Assembly: GCA_015068325.1 (NCBI GenBank)
Contig: SVKQ01000020.1
Coordinates: 62,001-126,000 of the forward strand
Length of the DNA: 64,000 nucleotides
Direction of reading: 5' to 3'
DNA from: Oscillospiraceae bacterium
Lineage (GTDB): Bacteria > Bacillota > Clostridia > Oscillospirales > Oscillospiraceae
The stretch's first letter is position 1. Each line of letters starts with the position of its first letter. The notes under the pieces are model-generated. The model did not search any database. It was not told the origin of the DNA and saw only the letters and a program-made list of their open reading frames with translations. The translations under genes and the position numbers were made by a program. Of the stretch, positions 47,798-55,504 are shown piece by piece.

Positions 47798-48417
47798 AAG
47801 CTCTGACATACGATCCCCTGAATATCGTCATCTGCGGCATCGGCGGCCAGGGCAACGTGTTGGCCTCCGAGGTGGTGGGCAGCACCATGAACGACCTGGG
47901 CTACCGGGTCTCCATCGGCGAGACCTACGGCGCGTCCCAGCGGGGCGGCTCCGTCATGAGCCATGTCCGCGTCTCCGCGGAGCAGGAGCTGGGCGTGCTG
48001 ATTCCCCGGGGCGAGGCCCATTTCATCATCGGCTTTGAGCCGCTGGAGACGCTGCGTATCGCCCGGCAGTATGCCGGAGACGCCACCCGCGTCATCTACG
48101 ATCCCCGGCCCGTATACCCCCAGGGCGTGCTGCGGGGCGCCCAGATCTATCCCGACATGGCGGCGCTGCGGGCGGAGATCCGCTCCCTCTGCGCCGAGGC
48201 GCGGGAGATCCCCGCGGCGGACATCGCCCTGGCCTGCGGCGACGCCCGGGCAGCCAACATCGCCCTGCTGGGCGCCTTCAGCTGCCTGGACGGCGCCCCC
48301 CTGGGAAAGGACGACCTGGCCGCCGTGCTGAAGCAGCGCTTCAAAGGCGCGGTCCTGGCCATGAACGAGGCCGTCTTTGCCAGAGGCTGCGCCACCATGG
48401 AAGGAGGCGAGCTTTGA
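47794..48417 (+). CDS. iorB: Indolepyruvate ferredoxin oxidoreductase, beta (gamma-domain) subunit
   Basis: 207 residues, the small partner of IorA. It has the 2-oxoacid oxidoreductase gamma fold: IVICGIGGQGNVLASEVVG, GETYGASQRGGSVMSHVRVS and ALGAF-like LLGAFSCLDGAPL. GTG start in a GTGA overlap with iorA. A small gene follows in TGATG overlap. Confidence 0.92.
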   Translation: MKALTYDPLNIVICGIGGQGNVLASEVVGSTMNDLGYRVSIGETYGASQRGGSVMSHVRVSAEQELGVLIPRGEAHFIIGFEPLETLRIARQYAGDATRVIYDPRPVYPQGVLRGAQIYPDMAALRAEIRSLCAEAREIPAADIALACGDARAANIALLGAFSCLDGAPLGKDDLAAVLKQRFKGAVLAMNEAVFARGCATMEGGEL

Positions 48418-48677
48418 TGGATCAGCCGATCCTTGTGCGTTTCCTGCACCCGGAGACCGATGCGGTGCTGGAGGTATCCCTTGCGGCGCAGACGCGGTTC
48501 GCCGCGCTGACCGCGGTCCTCTGCGGCCGCGGGTTCGTCCCGCCCCAAAAGCCGGGCTACGCCTTCCTGTGCGGCGGCCACCTCTGCTCGCCCAGCCACA
48601 TCTTGGCAGACTATTTGCCCGGCGGCGCGGCGGCGCTGGAGCTGCAGGTATTCGCCATGCCGCAGATCATGGTGTGA
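48417..48677 (+). CDS. Small protein, possible ubiquitin-like (YukD/EsaB-type) fold, in the ior cluster
   Basis: 86 residues. ATG 48417 overlaps the iorB stop and has AGGAGG upstream. The pattern of strands and the ending fit a beta-grasp protein of the YukD/EsaB group: ILVRFLHPETDAVLEVSL, one helix RFAALTAVLCGRGF, a loop GYAFLCGG, and HILADYLPGGAAALELQVF. That last stretch parallels the K-LSD-x-G-I-x-x-GD-x-LEI close of YukD. The similarity is weak and by eye. No type VII secretion genes are nearby. Its tight packing between iorB and the FrhB-like gene implies a role with the oxidoreductase. Confidence 0.6.
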   Translation: MDQPILVRFLHPETDAVLEVSLAAQTRFAALTAVLCGRGFVPPQKPGYAFLCGGHLCSPSHILADYLPGGAAALELQVFAMPQIMV

Positions 48678-48693
48678 AAGGGGGAGGAAAACG

Positions 48694-49812
48694 ATGCTCA
48701 GTACATATGCGCTGGATTCTCAGGTGATCCAAAAGGGTCTGTGCACCGGCTGCGGCGCCTGCCAGGGGCTGTGCCCCTACTGGGGCTCCGTCCGCGGACG
48801 CACCGTCTGCTACTACGACTGCGAGCGGTCGGACGGCCGCTGCCAGCGGTTCTGCCCCCGCATGCCCACCGACCTGGCCGCTCTGCGGCAAAAGGCCTTT
48901 CCGGGCGAGACGATCCTGCCGGAGCTGGGGCCCTACCGGGCCCTGTACCTGGCCCGGGCAGCAGACGGGACGGTCCGCGCCGGCGCACAGCACGGCGGTA
49001 CCGTCACCGCGCTGGTAGAGTTGGCTCTGCGGGAGGGTGTCATCGACGGTGCCCTGCTCAGCCGGGCCCGGGGCACGCTGGAGCCCGCCGGAGAGATCGT
49101 CACCGACCCGGCGGAGGTGCGCCGCTGCTCCGGCAGCAGCTTCCAGATTCCGCCCACACTGGCGGCCCTGAACTGTGCCCTGCAGGAGAACACCCTCCGC
49201 CGCATCGGCGTGGTGGGGACCCCCTGCAAAACGCTGGCCGTTTGCAAGATGCGCTGCGATCCGCTGCCGGAGAACGGCAACCACGCCGAAAACATCGCCC
49301 TGGTCATCGGCCTGTTCTGCGGCTGGGGCCTGGATTGGGACGGCATGCAGGCGCTGACGGAGCGCTGCACCCCCTCCGGTGCCGCCCACGTGGACATCCT
49401 GCCCAGTAAGTACCACTCCATGGAGCTCACGGACGGCGCGGGCCGCGTGACGCCGGTGGATTTGGACGAGGTCCTGCCGCTGGTGCGCCCCGCCTGCCGC
49501 GCCTGCGCGGATATGACGGCGGAATTCGCGGATCTCTCTGTAGGCGGCGGCCGCAGCGCCGACGGCTGGGATGTAGACAAGCAGTGGAACCAGATCATCG
49601 TGCGCACGAAGCGGGGCGAGGAGCTGCTGGAGCTGGCAAAGCGCCGGGGCGTGCTGGAGTTCAAGGACCTGCCGGACACGGCGCTGGACAAGCTGAAGCG
49701 TGCCTCCCTGGGCAAGAAGCGCACCGCTGTGCGGACGCTGCAGGAGGCGGAGGGCGGCCTCGGCTACCTGACGCCCGCCGCTGATGAACTGCGGCAGCTG
49801 GGCCTGCTGTGA
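48694..49812 (+). CDS. FrhB/FdhB-like Fe-S flavoprotein (coenzyme F420 hydrogenase/dehydrogenase beta-subunit family)
   Basis: 372 residues. Two cysteine clusters at the N-terminus (C17, C20, C23, C27 and C39, C43, C50, C54) suit two Fe-S centres. The FrhB core follows: FGG-like HGGTVTALVELALREGVIDGALL, GSSFQIPP, VGTPCKTLAV, NIALVIGLFCGWGL and the Cys pair CRACADMTAEFADLSVGG. Family members bind FAD and pass electrons between ferredoxin and a soluble carrier; most hosts outside archaea and actinobacteria lack F420. Here it ends the ior cluster, so it may exchange electrons with IorAB or ferredoxin. This is inference. Confidence 0.82.
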   Translation: MLSTYALDSQVIQKGLCTGCGACQGLCPYWGSVRGRTVCYYDCERSDGRCQRFCPRMPTDLAALRQKAFPGETILPELGPYRALYLARAADGTVRAGAQHGGTVTALVELALREGVIDGALLSRARGTLEPAGEIVTDPAEVRRCSGSSFQIPPTLAALNCALQENTLRRIGVVGTPCKTLAVCKMRCDPLPENGNHAENIALVIGLFCGWGLDWDGMQALTERCTPSGAAHVDILPSKYHSMELTDGAGRVTPVDLDEVLPLVRPACRACADMTAEFADLSVGGGRSADGWDVDKQWNQIIVRTKRGEELLELAKRRGVLEFKDLPDTALDKLKRASLGKKRTAVRTLQEAEGGLGYLTPAADELRQLGLL

Positions 49813-49835
49813 GGACCCATACCGAATCGATCAGA

Positions 49836-49870
49836 AAAGCGCCCCGGAGAGCTCCGGGGCGCTTTCTCTA
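49836..49870. terminator. Bidirectional terminator
   Basis: Stem aaagcgccccgga/tccggggcgcttt with a four-base loop between convergent genes, A run on one side, T-rich on the other. Confidence 0.88.
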
Positions 49871-49888
49871 TTCTCTCGTTGCCTGCGC

Positions 49889-50731
49889 TCACTCGCAGGC
49901 CAGGGCGTCCATGGGCAGGCGGTGGCGCAGCAGGGGGATCTGCGCGCGGACGGCCTCCACCTCCGCCAGATCCAGCTCCACCAGCTGGACGCCGTCCCCC
50001 TCGTCCATCTGGGCCAGCACACGGCCCCAGGGATCGGCGGCGATGGTGTGGCCCCAGGAGTGGTAGGAGGCCGCCATATCCCGGGCCGGCGCCGTGCCCA
50101 GCGCATAGCACTGGTTGAACATGGCCTGGGCCCGGAACACCAGCTCCCAGTGGAGCGGCCCGGTGGTCAGATTGAAGGCGCCCGGCGCCAGGATCACCCG
50201 GGCCCCGGCCAGCGCCATCCGCCGGCCCAGCTCCGGGAAGCGGATGTCGTAGCAGACGCACAGGCCCATGGTGCCGAACTCCGTGTCGAAGGTGGTCACG
50301 CTGCTGCCGGCGGCCAGGGAGTCGGACTCAAAGAACCGCTGCCCGCCGGGTACGTCGATATCGAACAGGTGGGCCTTGCGGTGCTTGGCGATCTGCCGGC
50401 CCTGCCGGTCGAACACGTAGGCGGTGTTGTACACCCGGCCGTCCTCCCCCCGCTCCGGCACGGAGCCGGCAGAGAGGTAAATGCCATGGGACCGGGCCAG
50501 CTCCGCGCAGCGCCTCCACACGGGGCCGCCCTCCTCCTCGGCCTCCGGGCCGAAGCGGGACGACTCGTAAGGACAGCAGAACATCTCCGGCAACGTCAGC
50601 AGGTCGGCCCCTGCCTCCGCCGCTGCGGCGCAGGACCGCGCCAGCTCCTCCAGCGCCGCCTCTTTCCGCTCCGGCACCAGCAGCTGCCGCTGCAGCACCC
50701 GCACCTTCCCGGTGTACACGCTCTCCGCCAT
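49889..50731 (-). CDS. Carbon-nitrogen hydrolase, Nit2/omega-amidase-like
   Basis: 280 residues of the nitrilase superfamily. The triad is E49 (LPEMF), K119 (HRKAHLF) and C160 (CVCYDIRFPEL). The segments DIDVPGG-x3-FESD and CYDIRFPELGR point to the Nit2 branch, which hydrolyses omega-amides such as alpha-ketoglutaramate left after glutamine transamination. Start: GGAG eight bases before the ATG. Monocistronic. Confidence 0.88.
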   Translation of the reverse strand: MAESVYTGKVRVLQRQLLVPERKEAALEELARSCAAAAEAGADLLTLPEMFCCPYESSRFGPEAEEEGGPVWRRCAELARSHGIYLSAGSVPERGEDGRVYNTAYVFDRQGRQIAKHRKAHLFDIDVPGGQRFFESDSLAAGSSVTTFDTEFGTMGLCVCYDIRFPELGRRMALAGARVILAPGAFNLTTGPLHWELVFRAQAMFNQCYALGTAPARDMAASYHSWGHTIAADPWGRVLAQMDEGDGVQLVELDLAEVEAVRAQIPLLRHRLPMDALACE

Positions 50732-50792
50732 GGTACGCTCCTCCTTTATGAATACAGGTCAGCAGGGGCGCCCGGCGGGCGCCCCTGACGGT

Positions 50793-51638
50793 TCACTTTC
50801 TGAAAAACAGCACGCCCAGGCACTCCGGCCCGCAGTGGCTGGAGATGGTGCTGCCGGCGCAGGTGACGATGACCTCCCGGAAGGGGTGCAGCTCCTTTAC
50901 CAGTGCCACGGCCTTGTCCACCAGCTCCTCCGGCATGGGGGAGTGGGTGACGAAAATGCGGCCGGGGTCCACGTCGTCCCGGTTTGCCAGCCGGCCGCGG
51001 ATGTAGTCCAGCACGGAGCGCTCCATGCTGCCCCGGTACTTGGTGCCCACGCCCATCTTGCCGTCCGTCACCCGGATCTCCGGGCGCAGCTTCAGCAGGT
51101 TGGCACCCAGCACCGCCACGCCGGAGCAGCGACCGCCCATGCGCAGATAGTCCAGATGCTGCAGCACAAAGCTGACATCCAGCTTCTCCTTGCGCTCGTT
51201 GAGGATGTCCACGATCGCCCCTGCGCCCTTGCCCTGAGCGGCCAGCTCTGCCGCCAGCAGCACCAGGTGGCCCGAGCCGCTGGACAGGTTCCGGCTGTCG
51301 ATGGGGTACACGTTCCCCAGCTCCGCCGCCGCCAGACAGGCGTTCTGATAGCAGGCGGAGAACTCCGAGGAGATGTTGATGTGGATCACCGTATAGCCCT
51401 GCTCCACCCAGGGGCGGAACACCCCCGCATAGCCGCTGGGCGAGATGGCCGAGGTCTTGGGCAACGTGCCGGTACGGTCGGCAAAGGCGAACAGCTCCTC
51501 CACCGTCACGTTGACGCCGTCATAATAGGAATCCTCCCCCAGCGTGATGCCCAGAGGCACCACCTCCACGCCGTAGCGCTCATACAGCTCCGGCGTCAGA
51601 TCGCAGGTGGAGTCGCAGGTCACTTTGATCTTTTCCAT
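50793..51638 (-). CDS. DegV family fatty-acid-binding protein
   Basis: 281 residues. Binds a fatty acid between two lobes; some homologues (FakB) present it to the kinase FakA. Landmarks: KVTCDSTCDLTPEL, the TSAISPSGY segment with lipid-head-binding Ser/Thr, DSRNLSSGSGHLVLLAAELA and the C-terminal TISSHCGPECLGVLFF (G-x-GPG-type end). ATG 51638 has GGGAGG upstream. No FakA is in the window. Confidence 0.93.
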   Translation of the reverse strand: MEKIKVTCDSTCDLTPELYERYGVEVVPLGITLGEDSYYDGVNVTVEELFAFADRTGTLPKTSAISPSGYAGVFRPWVEQGYTVIHINISSEFSACYQNACLAAAELGNVYPIDSRNLSSGSGHLVLLAAELAAQGKGAGAIVDILNERKEKLDVSFVLQHLDYLRMGGRCSGVAVLGANLLKLRPEIRVTDGKMGVGTKYRGSMERSVLDYIRGRLANRDDVDPGRIFVTHSPMPEELVDKAVALVKELHPFREVIVTCAGSTISSHCGPECLGVLFFRK

Positions 51639-51716
51639 ATGGGACCTCCCGTTTCGATATATGCCTGTGGGCCCGCGGCGCCGCCGCGCTTTTTTCCCGA
51701 ATAGTACATTGCTTCG

Positions 51717-51745
51717 ATTATACTCCAATCATTCAGGGATTTCAA
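51717..51745 (-). promoter_or_regulatory. Promoter of the DegV gene
   Basis: TTGAAA, 17-bp spacer, TATAAT on the minus strand, about 80 bp upstream of the ATG. Confidence 0.8.
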
Positions 51746-51829
51746 TATGCTGTTTTCACCCCATTTTCCGGCGGATTTGCTGTTTTTTCGTCCTCTTTCG
51801 ACAGACTTCACATTTTTTGAAATACCCTC

Positions 51830-51858
51830 TTGACAAGTTAATTACTGCTAACTATAAT
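51830..51858 (+). promoter_or_regulatory. Promoter of the feo operon
   Basis: Consensus TTGACA, 17-bp spacer and TATAAT. The spacer is occupied by the first feo palindrome. Confidence 0.9.
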
Positions 51859-51885
51859 GTGTGGTGGAAGTTAGGCGATACTAAT
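51837..51885 (+). promoter_or_regulatory. Two feo operator palindromes, GTTAR-N6-CTAAY
   Basis: Site 1, gttaattactgctaac (51837-51852), lies between the -35 and -10. Site 2, gttaggcgatactaat (51870-51885), covers the likely transcription start region. A third copy precedes feoB. Position and repetition suggest repression by an iron-responsive regulator of the DtxR/IdeR or Fur type. Confidence 0.65.
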
Positions 51886-51947
51886 CTGTCTGCGTCCCTC
51901 TGGGGCCGGAACAGGCAGTGTTTTTGCGAAAGGAGGCGTGCGAGGCG

Positions 51948-52160
51948 ATGATGCCGCTGACACTGGCAAACGAGGGCGAGGAGAACGTGATCAAGCGAAT
52001 CGGCGGAAAGCCGGAGATCAAGAAGCACCTGGAGGATCTGGGCTTTGTGGCGGGCAGTCTGGTCACGGTGATCACCACCCTCAACGGCAACGTGATCGTG
52101 AACGTGAAGGAGTCCCGCATCGCCATCAGCCGCGAGATGGCCCAGAAGATCATGATATGA
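51948..52160 (+). CDS. feoA: FeoA-like protein (first copy)
   Basis: 70 residues forming a single SH3-like FeoA domain: KRIGGKPEIKKHLEDLGFVAGSLVTVITT and GNVIVNVKESRIAISREMAQKIMI. It is thought to bind and regulate FeoB. ATG 51948 has AGGAGG 11 bases upstream; ATG 51951 is also possible. First of two feoA genes in the operon. Confidence 0.9.
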   Translation: MMPLTLANEGEENVIKRIGGKPEIKKHLEDLGFVAGSLVTVITTLNGNVIVNVKESRIAISREMAQKIMI

Positions 52161-52236
52161 GCCGTCCCGGGACCGTCCCAATCTTCCCCCGCCCATTTTG
52201 AGAGAATCACATATAACGACAGCAAGGAGGAATCAC

Positions 52237-52464
52237 ATGAACACCAATCTGAGAGAAGTCAAGGTCGGCCACACCTGCAAGGTGGTCCGTCTCCACGGCG
52301 AGGGCGCCGTCAAGCGCCGCATCATGGACATGGGCATCACCCGCGGCGTGGAGGTCTACGTGCGCAAGGTGGCGCCCCTGGGCGACCCCATCGAGGTCAA
52401 CGTGCGGGGCTATGAGCTGAGTCTGCGCAAGGCCGACGCCGAGATGATCGAAGTGGAGCTGTAA
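52237..52464 (+). CDS. feoA: FeoA-like protein (second copy)
   Basis: 75 residues, a second SH3-like FeoA: VGHTCKVVRLHGEGAVKRRIMDMGITRGVEVYVRKVAPLGDP (read in pieces) and the close IEVNVRGYELSLRKADAEMIEV. AAGGAGG precedes the ATG. It differs clearly from the first copy, so this is a family pair rather than a recent duplication. Confidence 0.93.
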   Translation: MNTNLREVKVGHTCKVVRLHGEGAVKRRIMDMGITRGVEVYVRKVAPLGDPIEVNVRGYELSLRKADAEMIEVEL

Positions 52465-52483
52465 AGTGCGCCTCCCGCTCCCC

Positions 52484-52510
52484 GGGAGGGGCTGCCCTCC
52501 CCTTTTTTGA
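52484..52510 (+). terminator. Terminator or attenuator between feoA and feoB
   Basis: Eight-base-pair stem gggagggg/ccctcccc with a three-base loop and six T. It would lower feoB transcription relative to feoA unless read through. Confidence 0.75.
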
Positions 52511-52518
52511 GACTTTAT

Positions 52519-52534
52519 GTTAGTTTTTGCTAAC
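52519..52534 (+). promoter_or_regulatory. Third feo palindrome, upstream of feoB
   Basis: gttagtttttgctaac, a perfect GTTAG-N6-CTAAC, directly after the terminator and 22 bp before the feoB ATG. I see no clear promoter here. Confidence 0.6.
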
Positions 52535-52555
52535 CCACAGAAAGGAACGTTTGTT

Positions 52556-55051
52556 ATGGATCTGAGAATCGCCCTGGCGGGCAACCCCAACAGCGGTAAG
52601 ACGACGCTGTTCAACGCCCTGACCGGCTCCAACCAGTTTGTTGGAAACTGGCCCGGCGTCACCGTGGAGAAGAAGGAGGGCCGGCTGAAGAAGCACGATG
52701 GCGTCATCATCACCGATCTGCCCGGCATCTACTCCCTGTCCCCCTACACGCTGGAGGAGGTGGTGGCCCGCAACTACCTGATCGGTGAGAGGCCCGACGC
52801 CATCCTCAACATCATTGACGGCACCAACCTGGAGCGCAACCTGTATCTGACCACGCAGCTGACGGAGCTGGGCATCCCTGTGGTGCTGGCCGTAAACATG
52901 ATGGACGTGGTCAAGAAGAACGGCGACATCATCGACACCGCCGAGCTGAGCCGGCAGCTGGGCTGCCGGATCGTGGAGATCTCTGCCCTGAAGGGTGACG
53001 GCGTCATGGAGGCCGCCGAGGCCGCCATCGAGGCCGCCAAGGGCACCAAGACCGTGCCCATGCACACCTTTTCCGGTCCGGTGGAACACGCCCTGGCCCA
53101 CATCGAGGAGGCCGCCGTGCACGGTCTGAGCGAGGAGCAGCAGCGCTGGTACGCCATCAAGATCTTCGAGCGGGACGACAAGGTGCTCAGCCAGCTGAAC
53201 ATCCCCGCCGACAAGCTGGCTCACATCGAGGAGGATATCAAGGCCGCCGAGACGGAACTGGATGACGACGCCGAGTCCATCATCACCAACGAGCGCTACA
53301 TCTACATCGCGGACATCCTGAAGGCCAGCTACAGGAAAAAAGCTGCCGGCCAGCTGTCCACCTCCGACAAGATCGACCGTGTGGTCACCAATCGCTGGCT
53401 GGGCCTGCCCATCTTCGCGGTGGTCATGTTCGCCATCTACTGGATCGCCATGGTAGGCGTGGGCTCCTCCGCCACCGACTGGGCCAACGACGGCCTGTTC
53501 GGCGACGGCTGGCACCTGTTCGGCATCGGCTCCAAGGCTGCCACCGAGGCCGCTGACGACTACACCGCCGCCACCCAGGCCGCCGACGCCTTCCTGGGTC
53601 TGGACACCGAGGACGAGGCCTTCGACGCCGACGCCTATCTGGCTGAGATGAAGGCCTTCACCACCGACGAAAAATCCGTCTCCTACACCGTGGAGGACGA
53701 GGAGACGCTGGAGCAGAGCGACATCACCGTCTTCTTCCGCGGCAGCGACATCCCGGAGAACGCCGGCGACGAAACCAATGCCATGGCCTTTGACGACGCG
53801 GTGGCCTACTTCGAGGAGAAGGGCTTCGACGAGCCCGATCCCGCCGACTTCGGCGTGTGGGTACCCGGCATCCCCGTCCTGGTCGAGAGTCTGCTGGACG
53901 CCATCGGCTGTGCTGACTGGCTGAAGGGTCTGGTGCTGGACGGCATCGTGGCAGGTGTGGGTGCCGTGCTGGGCTTCGTGCCCCAGATGCTGGTGCTGTT
54001 CTTCCTGCTGGCCTTTGTGGAGGCCTGCGGCTACATGGCCCGTATCGCCTTCGTGCTGGACCGCGTGTTCCGCCGCTTCGGTCTGTCCGGCAAGAGCTTC
54101 ATCCCCATCCTGATCGGCACCGGCTGCGGCATCCCCGGCGTCATGGCCTCCCGCACCATTGAAAATGAGCGCGACCGGCGCATGACCATCATGACCACCA
54201 CCTTCATCCCCTGCGGCGCCAAGGTCCCCTTCATCGCCATGATCGCCGGCGCCATCTTCGGCGGCAGCGCCTGGATCTCTACCGGTGCCTACTTCATCGG
54301 CCTGGCGGCCATCATCGTCTCCGGCATCATCCTGAAGAAGACGAAGATGTTCGCCGGCGAGCCCGCCCCCTTCGTCATGGAGCTGCCCGCCTACCATTGG
54401 CCCACCCTGGGCAATGTGCTGCGCAGCATGTGGGAGCGCGGCTGGTCCTTCATCAAGAAGGCCGGCACCATCATCCTGCTGTCCACCATCGTGATCTGGT
54501 TCCTCTCCCGCTTCGGCTGGGTGGACGGCTCCTTCGGCATGCTGGAGGAGGATGAGATCGGCAGCAGCATCCTGGCTGCCGTGGGCAACGCCATCGCCTG
54601 GATCTTCGCGCCCCTGGGCTGGGGCACCTGGCAGGCGGCCGTGGCCTCCGTCACCGGCCTGGTGGCCAAGGAGAACATCGTGGCCACCATGGGCACCCTG
54701 TACGGCGGCGGCGAGCTGTCCGTCTGGGGTGAGCTGGCCCGCCAGTTCACCTCCGCCTCCGGCATGAGCTTCCTGATCTTCAACCTGCTGTGCGCCCCCT
54801 GCTTTGCCGCCATCGGCGCCATCAAGCGGGAGATGAACAACCGCAAGTGGACCTGGTTCGCCATCGGCTACCAGTGCGGCTTTGCCTATCTGGTCGCCCT
54901 GTGCGTCTATCAGATGATGAACCTGTTCGCCGGTCAGGCCAACATCATCGGCGTCATCGTGGCCGTGGCCATCATCGCCTGCACCGTATATCTGCTGGTG
55001 CGCCCCTACAGGGAGGCCACCACCCTGACCACCAACGTGAAGGTCAAGTGA
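52556..55051 (+). CDS. feoB: Ferrous iron transporter FeoB with enlarged extracytoplasmic loop
   Basis: 831 residues. A cytoplasmic G domain (G1 GNPNSGKTT 9-17, G3 DLPG 54-57, G4 NMMD 114-117) and a helical spacer are followed by a membrane domain with Gate motifs CGYMARIAFVLDR and PCGAKVPFI. An acidic segment of about 120 residues (about 312-435) lies between the first and second membrane helices, where typical FeoB has a short loop. ATG 52556 has AAAGGA upstream; an upstream in-frame start at 52517 would include the palindrome. Imports Fe2+. Followed by a Cys-rich partner gene. Confidence 0.96.
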   Translation: MDLRIALAGNPNSGKTTLFNALTGSNQFVGNWPGVTVEKKEGRLKKHDGVIITDLPGIYSLSPYTLEEVVARNYLIGERPDAILNIIDGTNLERNLYLTTQLTELGIPVVLAVNMMDVVKKNGDIIDTAELSRQLGCRIVEISALKGDGVMEAAEAAIEAAKGTKTVPMHTFSGPVEHALAHIEEAAVHGLSEEQQRWYAIKIFERDDKVLSQLNIPADKLAHIEEDIKAAETELDDDAESIITNERYIYIADILKASYRKKAAGQLSTSDKIDRVVTNRWLGLPIFAVVMFAIYWIAMVGVGSSATDWANDGLFGDGWHLFGIGSKAATEAADDYTAATQAADAFLGLDTEDEAFDADAYLAEMKAFTTDEKSVSYTVEDEETLEQSDITVFFRGSDIPENAGDETNAMAFDDAVAYFEEKGFDEPDPADFGVWVPGIPVLVESLLDAIGCADWLKGLVLDGIVAGVGAVLGFVPQMLVLFFLLAFVEACGYMARIAFVLDRVFRRFGLSGKSFIPILIGTGCGIPGVMASRTIENERDRRMTIMTTTFIPCGAKVPFIAMIAGAIFGGSAWISTGAYFIGLAAIIVSGIILKKTKMFAGEPAPFVMELPAYHWPTLGNVLRSMWERGWSFIKKAGTIILLSTIVIWFLSRFGWVDGSFGMLEEDEIGSSILAAVGNAIAWIFAPLGWGTWQAAVASVTGLVAKENIVATMGTLYGGGELSVWGELARQFTSASGMSFLIFNLLCAPCFAAIGAIKREMNNRKWTWFAIGYQCGFAYLVALCVYQMMNLFAGQANIIGVIVAVAIIACTVYLLVRPYREATTLTTNVKVK

Positions 55052-55092
55052 GACCCATACCCGCCGTATTCCGCCGAAAGGAGTGACACGCC

Positions 55093-55290
55093 ATGCTGCT
55101 GTGGCTGCAATCAAACTGGGGCACCGTGCTGGTGGCCGCCCTGCTGGCGGCAACGGTATACGCCATCGTGAAAAAGATCGTGCGCGACAAGCGCGCCGGC
55201 CGCCACCTCTGCGGCGGCAGCACCTGCGGCGGAAGCTGCAGCGGCTGCTCCGGCTGCGCCATGCGCGGCCAGTGCGGCAAATCCGCATGA
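55093..55290 (+). CDS. FeoB-associated Cys-rich membrane protein
   Basis: 65 residues: one membrane helix (about 10-27), a basic stretch, then a Cys/Gly/Ser-rich tail (CGGSTCGGSCSGCSGC, ...QCG). It matches the small FeoB-associated Cys-rich family often found after feoB in Firmicutes, possibly the local FeoC substitute. AAAGGAG precedes the ATG. A hairpin (gaggggtgcccgc/gcgggtacccctc, 55308-55340) follows without a T run. Confidence 0.88.
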   Translation: MLLWLQSNWGTVLVAALLAATVYAIVKKIVRDKRAGRHLCGGSTCGGSCSGCSGCAMRGQCGKSA

Positions 55291-55504
55291 TCCCATACCT
55301 GTGAGAGAAGGAGGGGTGCCCGCCAAAGCGGGTACCCCTCTCAGTATGTCGGCAACGCCTTGCTGTCAAGGATCCCCTGCCGTTTGAGGGTATCCGTCGG
55401 AGCAGGGCAGCCGCCAAACTTTGGCAGTTTTGTCAATAGCAATCGCCCCGGTGACTCCTTATAATGGAACAGAAATCATCTGTCACCTCCGGGAGGGATA
55501 CGAT

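Noticed and set aside
45005..47809. A 934-codon minus-strand frame opposite iorA and the AIM24 gene, and similar long antisense frames opposite cysS, feoB, gcvT-SHMT and uvrA
   Set aside because: In this GC-rich DNA the antisense frames of real genes stay open. They lack ribosome sites, and the plus-strand products match known families.
55421..55504. An upstream in-frame start for cysE
   Set aside because: It would read through the TATAAT-like leader and lacks a ribosome site; the ATG at 55505 has GGAGG and fits homologues.
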